Below are positions 34,734 through 64,000 of a stretch of 64,000 nt of DNA, piece after piece; positions within the stretch are counted from its first letter, which is position 1, and each line of letters begins with the position of its first letter. A program made the translations under genes and the position numbers. This DNA is from Plotosus lineatus (taxonomy: Eukaryota > Chordata > Actinopteri > Siluriformes > Plotosidae). The stretch is from assembly GCA_024760905.1 (NCBI GenBank), contig CM045751.1, positions 11,715,001-11,779,000 of the forward strand, given 5' to 3'. The notes under the pieces were generated by a model. That model saw only the letters and a list, made by a program, of their open reading frames with translations, ran no database searches and was not told where the DNA came from.

Positions 34734-36285
34734 CTAGTCCTTCTCAAAAAATTAGCATATTGTGATAAAGTTTATTTTCTGTAATGTACTGAAAAATTAA
34801 ACTTTCATATATTATAGATTCATTGCACACCAACTGAAATATTTCAGGTCTTTTATTGTTTTAATGCTGATGATTTTGGCATACAGCTCATGAAAACCCA
34901 AAATTCCTATCTCAAAAAATTTGCATATTTCATCTAACCCATAAAAAAAAAAGTGTTTTTAATACAAAAAAGGTCAACCTTCAAATAATTATGTTCAGTT
35001 CTGCACTCAATACTTGGTCGGGAATCCTTTTGCAGAAATGACTGCTTCAATGCGGCGTGGCATGGAGGCAATCAGCCTGTGGCACTGCTGAGGTGTTACG
35101 GAGGCCCAGGATGCTTCGATAGCGGCCTTAAGCTCATCCATAGTGTTGGGTCTGGTGTCTCTCAACTTTCTCTTCACAATATCCCACAGATTCTCTATGG
35201 GCTTCAGGTCAGGAGAGTTGGTAGGCCAATTGAGCCCAGTAATACCATGGTCAGTAAACCATTTCCCAGTGGTTTTGGCACTGTGAGCAGGTGCCAGGTC
35301 GTGCTGAAAAATGAATTCTTCATCTCCATAAAGCTTTTCAGCAGATGGAAGCATGAAGTGCTCCAAAATCTCCTGATAGCTAGCTGCATTGACCCTGCCC
35401 TTGATAAAACACAGTGGACCAACATCAGCAGGTGACATGGCACCCCAGACCATCACTGACTGTGGGTACTTCACACTGGACTTCAGGCATTTTGGCATTT
35501 CCTTCTCCCCAGTCTTCCTCCAGACTCTGGCACCTTGATTTCCAAATGACATGCAAAATTTGCTTTCATCCGAAAAAAGTACTTTGGACCACTGAGCAAC
35601 AGTCCAGTGCTGCTTCTCTGTAGCCCAGGTCAGGCGCTTCTGCCGCTGTTTCTGGTTCAAAAGTGGCTTGACCTGGGGCATGCAGCATCTGTAGCCCAGT
35701 CCACTGCTTCCACAGGTCCCCCAAGGTCTGGAATCGGCCCTTCTCCACAATCTTCCTCAGGGTCCGGTCACCTCTTCTGGTTGTGCAGCGTTTTCTGCCA
35801 CACTTTTTCCTTCCCACAGACGTCCCACTGAGGTGCCTTGATAGAGCACTCTGGGAACAGCCTATTCGCTCAGAGATTTCTTTCTGTGTTTTACCCTCTT
35901 GCTTGAGGGTGTCAATGATGGCCTTCTGGACAGCAGTCAGGTCGGCAGTCTTACCCATGATCGTGGTTTTGAGTAATGAACCAGGCTGGGAGTTTTTAAA
36001 AGCCTCAGGAATCTTTTGCAGGTGTTTAGAGTTAATTGGTTGATTCAGATGATTAGCTTAATAGCTCGTTTAGACTACCTGAACATGATATGCTAATTTT
36101 TTGAGATAGGAATTTTGGGTTTTCATGAGCTGTATGCCAAAATCATCAGTATTAAAACAATAAAAGACCTGAAATATTTCAGTTGGGGTGCAATGAATAA
36201 AATATATGAAAGTTTAATTTTTTTCAGTACATTACAGAAAATAATGAACTTTATCACAATATGCTAATTTTTTGAGAAGGACTAG
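34734..36285 (-). mobile_element. Tc1 transposon, nearly intact
   Basis: Both ends begin CTAGTCCTTCTCAAAAAATT and the inverted similarity extends about 200 bp inward (34734-34935 and about 36085-36285). TA flanks at 34732-34733 and 36286-36287. It sits within a TA/CA microsatellite, a natural source of TA targets. The transposase is on the minus strand. Confidence 0.95.
35007..35958 (-). pseudogene. Tc1 transposase, single frame break
   Basis: DD34E cut-and-paste transposase. The N-terminal frame (from 35958) has the helix-turn-helix region (EISERIGCSQSALSRHLSG) and an RRGDRTLRKIVEKGRF second domain; the C-terminal frame (ending 35007) has FSDESKF (first Asp), QHDLAPAHSAKTT (second Asp) and SPDLKPIENLWD (Glu), ending KGFPTKY as in the family. 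The two frames overlap; the switch lies near 35690, so a single small indel separates them. Unlike the 10191 copy, almost all family residues are kept. Confidence 0.92.
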
Positions 36286-36295
36286 TATACTGTGC

Positions 36296-36298
<3 letters not shown>

Positions 36299-36342
<44 letters not shown>

Positions 36343-36374
36343 TACACACACACACTACATATATATAAAACACA

Positions 36375-36408
<34 letters not shown>

Positions 36409-36420
36409 TGTACACACATA

Positions 36421-36473
<53 letters not shown>

Positions 36474-36515
36474 CACACACACACTGTACACACAAATATA
36501 TATATATATAGTACA
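36299..36515. repeat. Compound TA/CA microsatellite
   Basis: Alternating (TA)n and (CA)n blocks over about 215 bp. Six-frame reading gives YIYI/THTH runs that are not genes. Confidence 0.95.
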
Positions 36516-36764
36516 CACATACACTGACATTTCACTTCAAAATATATCAAAATTAGTTCTTGCACCTGAATGGGTGTTTTGCTTGTTTTTAAATATCCCA
36601 TCCACCAATATTAAAAAGGTGAAAGGAAATACTGTTACACAACCCAACTAGTAACATGCAATTGAGTTTACAAACAATTTAGATTTACTTCGAAAATATT
36701 AACCATAACAGTTACCATCATGGATACAATAGGCTGAAATAAGCTTCCTTTGATGGGTGGCGGG

Positions 36765-37085
36765 GCTCTCCCTTAGAGAGAGGGTGAGAAGCTCAGCTAC
36801 CCAAGGAGAGCTCAGAGTAGAACCGCTGCTCCTCCGTATTGAGACGAGCCGGTTGAAGTGCCTCCCTGGTGTAATGTTCCGGGAATGTCCAACCGGGAAG
36901 AGACCCTGGGGTTGACCTAGAACATGCTAGAGGGATTAGGTCTTTCGACTGGTCTGCTAACATCTCGGTGTGCCCCATCCCACACCCGGAAGAGATGGAG
37001 GAAGTGGCTGGGGAGAGGGACGTCTGGACCTCATTACTTAGGCTGCTGCCCCTGCGACCCGACCCAGGATGAAGCGAAGGATGAT
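36765..37085 (+). mobile_element. LINE 3' end fragment (Rex/CR1-like)
   Basis: Opposite orientation to the 22483 and 39500 copies: CCGGGAAGAGACCCTGGGG, GAAGAGATGGAGGAAGTGG and GGGACGTCTGGACCTCATTA match the C-terminal coding end and 3' UTR of that LINE. Region 37086-37547 holds nothing recognised. Confidence 0.7.
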
Positions 37086-37555
37086 ATTTACCATAATTAC
37101 ATATGTTAATACTGTTCAAGTGTACTGTATACACTAGTCATATTACCCAACCTGAGTATTAACAGCAAGCTCAAAATCACATCAGGTTTGTAAACAAGCC
37201 TTTAAAGTGACGACCGGATATGCATTCTTTATGATTCAACTAAAATCAACAAATGACCCTGATTATTTAAATAAATGTTGCTCGTAATCGTTTCCATACT
37301 TGTGCCTCAGAAGGCCATATCCATCCCGCTATTTCTCCATCAGAGTCGCATCAGCTCTGATCCGTGCATGGTTCGGATCACATTAGGTGGCGAACATTTT
37401 GCTTTCAGCTAATGAGGCTATTAAAGGAACACAGACTGTCTGGGTCTTAATAATAAGATTTAAAAAAATGCGGGTGAATTGCACTGTTTTCATTGCTGTG
37501 CTGAGAGGGGGCAGCAATATGGAGGTATGTGAACGGTACACACATCACTTTAAAC

Positions 37556-38133
37556 CAGTGCTTCTCAATTATTTTCTGTGGCGCCCCCTCTAGGAAGAAC
37601 ACCCCCCCGCAAGTGACGATAAAGAATATGGTCTAATAAAAATGTTATTAGTACACCTCTGCACAACATTGTAAAAAAATATATATATATAGTTCAACTT
37701 ACAATAAAAGAAAAACTTAATTGTTTCTTAAATCTTCAATAGAAAAGATTTAAAGTGCACCAATGTGCCTAAAATAAAAAAAATACATCCTTATTTAAAC
37801 TCATTCAACTTATGTCTTAATATCGCCGTCTCTCTCCACCTTTCTCTTCATTCCTGTTAGAAAATTTTGTTGTTTATTGAAGGGTTGTTTACTGCACTTT
37901 TATATCGTTTGCTCGTGCTAAAAACCACTGCACCATAGCGCGACAATAAACACCACTGCCTACTGGTGGAGTGGAGGTGCAATTACACTTAATTCTCGTA
38001 CACTATTCCAGAAAAACATGTTCCCCAGGGCAATGATGTGGAAGAACTTCATCTTCCACATCATTGCCCCAGGGTCATACGCACTCCTCCTGGCAAACTA
38101 CCCCCCCACACACACACAATTTGAGAAGCACTG
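37556..38133. mobile_element. hAT MITE family 1, copy 4
   Basis: CAGTGCTTCTCAATTATTTT start and ATTTGAGAAGCACTG end; 8-bp duplication CTTTAAAC/CTTTCAAC (37548-37555, 38134-38141). It contains an extra 42-bp hairpin at 38028-38069 absent from the other copies. Confidence 0.92.
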
Positions 38134-38141
38134 CTTTCAAC

Positions 38142-38607
38142 AGATGGTCTGCTATACCCCACAGACAGATGCCGGATATTTTAAATGCAGTGCACATATC
38201 GAACACACACACACACACAAACACAAACACGAGTTTTGCTCTGTACACCTTGAACTTGTGGCACACTCCAGAAGAGCAAATTACATTTTTTGATTTCCTC
38301 AGTCATTGAAGCTTAATAATGTGCACATCTGCAGTAACAGCGAACATATTGTGAATAACATACGACTTATGAGAACAGACAGCAAAACAATGCAGCATAA
38401 AGGCCTGTCTTCATGGAGCTGATCACTAAAAGCAAAATTTCCTGTGTGAGACAACTGAAAGCGCCTGAATCAACCCAATGAAATACTGTAGTTCACATGG
38501 TATTTTATAAAGTCAACACCACAGCACCACCTACATGCAGGAATCAAATTGACAAGGTAAAACAGGTCAAAAATAATAAACCAGGTTTTGTTTATGTGAA
38601 ATATGAA
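38142..38607. other. Unassigned DNA beyond the SRSF7 3' end
   Basis: Short CA run near 38203-38218. No gene recognised up to the probable SRSF7 3' UTR. Confidence 0.45.
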
Positions 38608-38612
38608 CTTAA

Positions 38613-38618
38613 TTTAAT
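38613..38618 (-). promoter_or_regulatory. Possible SRSF7 polyadenylation signal (ATTAAA)
   Basis: TTTAAT on the plus strand reads ATTAAA on the coding strand, about 290 nt past the stop. No better hexamer was noticed nearby. Actual 3' end use is unknown. Confidence 0.3.
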
Positions 38619-38907
38619 AAGCATATTCTTAAAAGGGGGGAAAAAAAGCACAAAATCCAAATTCTAGTCGTATTGCAAACTGTCTACTCTATTCAATGAG
38701 AAATGCACAAAGATAAAATTTCTTACTTCTATAAACACAACAGGTCATTCCTCATCACAACTACTGAAGAATCTGATCTGATTTCTCCTTCTTTAATCTG
38801 TATTGCAATGACTATGGTCATGTAAACGGGGGTGGGGGATTCAGTTCCAAACAGATGTGAACAAAGATTGACAGATTTTGGGGTGAAAAAAGATAGCTGA
38901 AGGGTCT

Positions 38908-63164
<24,257 letters not shown>

Positions 63165-63510
63165 TTCATAGAACCGCACCACAGGCTGTTCTGAAAGGAA
63201 CGCCACTCACTGCCAACCAAACCGGAACCAAAGAAGGCAGCTATGTGTCACATTTAAAAGTGTCCGTGGGATGTAGTTCTTTGTTGTGTCCTACAGGCTC
63301 GTCAAGGACGAGACGTTACATTTAAAACACGATATCCCACAATGCACTTTTCGAATCAGTTTAGTTTCCGGTACATCAAGACTCAAACGCGGTAATAATT
63401 TCCTGACTGGTATTTTTCATATCTTAGGAAGGAGAGTAAAGTTTTGGGTATTGCTTTGAAGTCCAATGAAGTCTAATTAACAGTTGTTCATGTTCTCTAT
63501 GTTTGTTCAG
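63165..63510. promoter_or_regulatory. Divergent SRSF7/GEMIN6 promoter region
   Basis: About 346 bp separate the SRSF7 start codon from the first seen GEMIN6 exon. TATCCCACAATGCAC at 63333-63347 is one base from the TCCCAGAATGCA core of the ZNF143/SBS element, and 63261-63280 read on the minus strand has ACTACATCCCACG, a second partial match. CpG-rich sequence lies just inside SRSF7 intron 1 (about 62975-63060). No TATA box is evident. Factor assignment is inference. Confidence 0.6.
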
Positions 63511-63515
63511 CGGAG

Positions 63516-63643
63516 ATGGGGGACTGGTGCAACATGCTGCCACAGGAATGGTTTCAGTTTGTGAACCAGGAGGTTAAAGTGACGACGCAGGATAAACAGC
63601 AACATGAAGGTGTTTTGTTTACGGTGGATCCTGTTTCTACCAG
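63516..63643 (+). CDS. gemin6: GEMIN6 first coding exon (gene continues past window)
   Basis: GEMIN6 is an Sm-fold subunit of the SMN complex that assembles snRNPs and pairs with GEMIN7 (family knowledge). The exon encodes MGDWCNMLPQEWFQFVNQEV and then a VTTQDKQQHEG...TVDPVST stretch resembling the N-terminal Sm-like strand region of vertebrate GEMIN6. It begins after a TTTGTTCAG acceptor at 63510, five bases upstream of the ATG, so the 5' UTR is probably spliced; a possible upstream donor is GTAATA at 63392. The donor after codon DPVST is CAG|GTATAC at 63644. Adjacency to SRSF7, as in mammals, supports the call. Later exons lie outside the window. Confidence 0.85.
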
Positions 63644-63653
63644 GTATACCCAC

Positions 63654-63690
<37 letters not shown>

Positions 63691-64000
63691 ACACGCGCAC
63701 ACAAATACAGCAATTAATCCGTTCCGAGGGCAAGCTCGTAAGTCAAAATGTTCGTAAGATAAAAGTAAAATTCCCATAGGAAACAATAGAAAACCAATTA
63801 ATCCGTTCCAACCACCTCCCAAACTCATATAACCTGTCACAAACATGTATATTTGACCTATATATTAAAGATAAACATGTAAAAACAATAAATATTTAAT
63901 AATAATAATACACATATACTGACATTAATAATAAAACAAGAATAAACAATAAGTCAACTAACTGCAGCAAAGATGTCACGTGGGCAGAGAATTTTGTGCA
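63644..64000. repeat. GEMIN6 intron with CA repeat and truncated MITE
   Basis: A (CA)n run at about 63657-63694 is followed from about 63708 by sequence that matches, in reverse, the MITE ending at 23565 (shared CTGTTCCGAGGGCAAG-type, ACATGTAAAAACAAT and CACGTGGGCA blocks). The copy runs off the window. A terminal CAGTGGTACC-type end is not present, so this end is truncated. Confidence 0.6.

Noticed and set aside
36254..36651. Long ORFs of YIYI/THTH residues on both strands
   Set aside because: They are translations of the TA/CA microsatellite. The same applies at 47773-48106 and 5042-5326.
63507..63846. Minus-strand ORFs overlapping GEMIN6 exon
   Set aside because: Antisense to the GEMIN6 exon, CA repeat and MITE.

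Overview
The window looks like a teleost fish chromosome: intron-rich, AT-rich nuclear DNA packed with fish-type repeats (Tc1 transposons, hAT-, Tigger- and piggyBac-like MITEs, tRNA-derived SINEs, LINEs) and TA/CA microsatellites. No bacterial, viral or organellar gene organisation is visible.

One gene can be read from start to stop. SRSF7 (serine/arginine-rich splicing factor 7, 9G8) runs on the minus strand from 63164 to 38908 in eight coding exons that join to an uninterrupted 228-residue protein: RRM, one CCHC zinc knuckle and an RS tail. Its introns total about 23.6 kb and are full of transposons. Intron 3 holds a candidate autoregulatory poison exon near 49.93-50.06 kb. Head-to-head with SRSF7, about 350 bp away, is the first coding exon of GEMIN6 (plus strand, 63516-63643), which continues past the window. 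The SRSF7/GEMIN6 pair is also adjacent in human chromosome 2p22, which supports both calls.

From 1 to 38.6 kb there is no recognisable complete host gene. It holds a broken LINE (1-1.84 kb), a foldback element nested in a Tigger-like MITE (7.7-8.8 kb), a dead Tc1 copy (10-11.3 kb), a SINE split by a LINE and a hAT MITE (16.07-19.12 kb), two candidate exons of an unidentified gene (20.8-21.8 kb), a nearly intact Tc1 transposon (34.7-36.3 kb), and two TE-poor islands that may be conserved regulatory DNA (23.7-24.2 and 28.9-29.15 kb).

Inside SRSF7, intron 7 carries a LINE whose 5' half is inverted relative to its 3' half, as expected from twin priming. Introns 4 and 1 carry two repeat families in opposite orientations, flanking exons 2-4. 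No previously undescribed biochemical system is evident. The most useful leads are the candidate poison exon, the inverted intronic repeat pairs, the SINE family with exchangeable tails, and a 369-bp MITE with a clean empty-site comparison inside this window.
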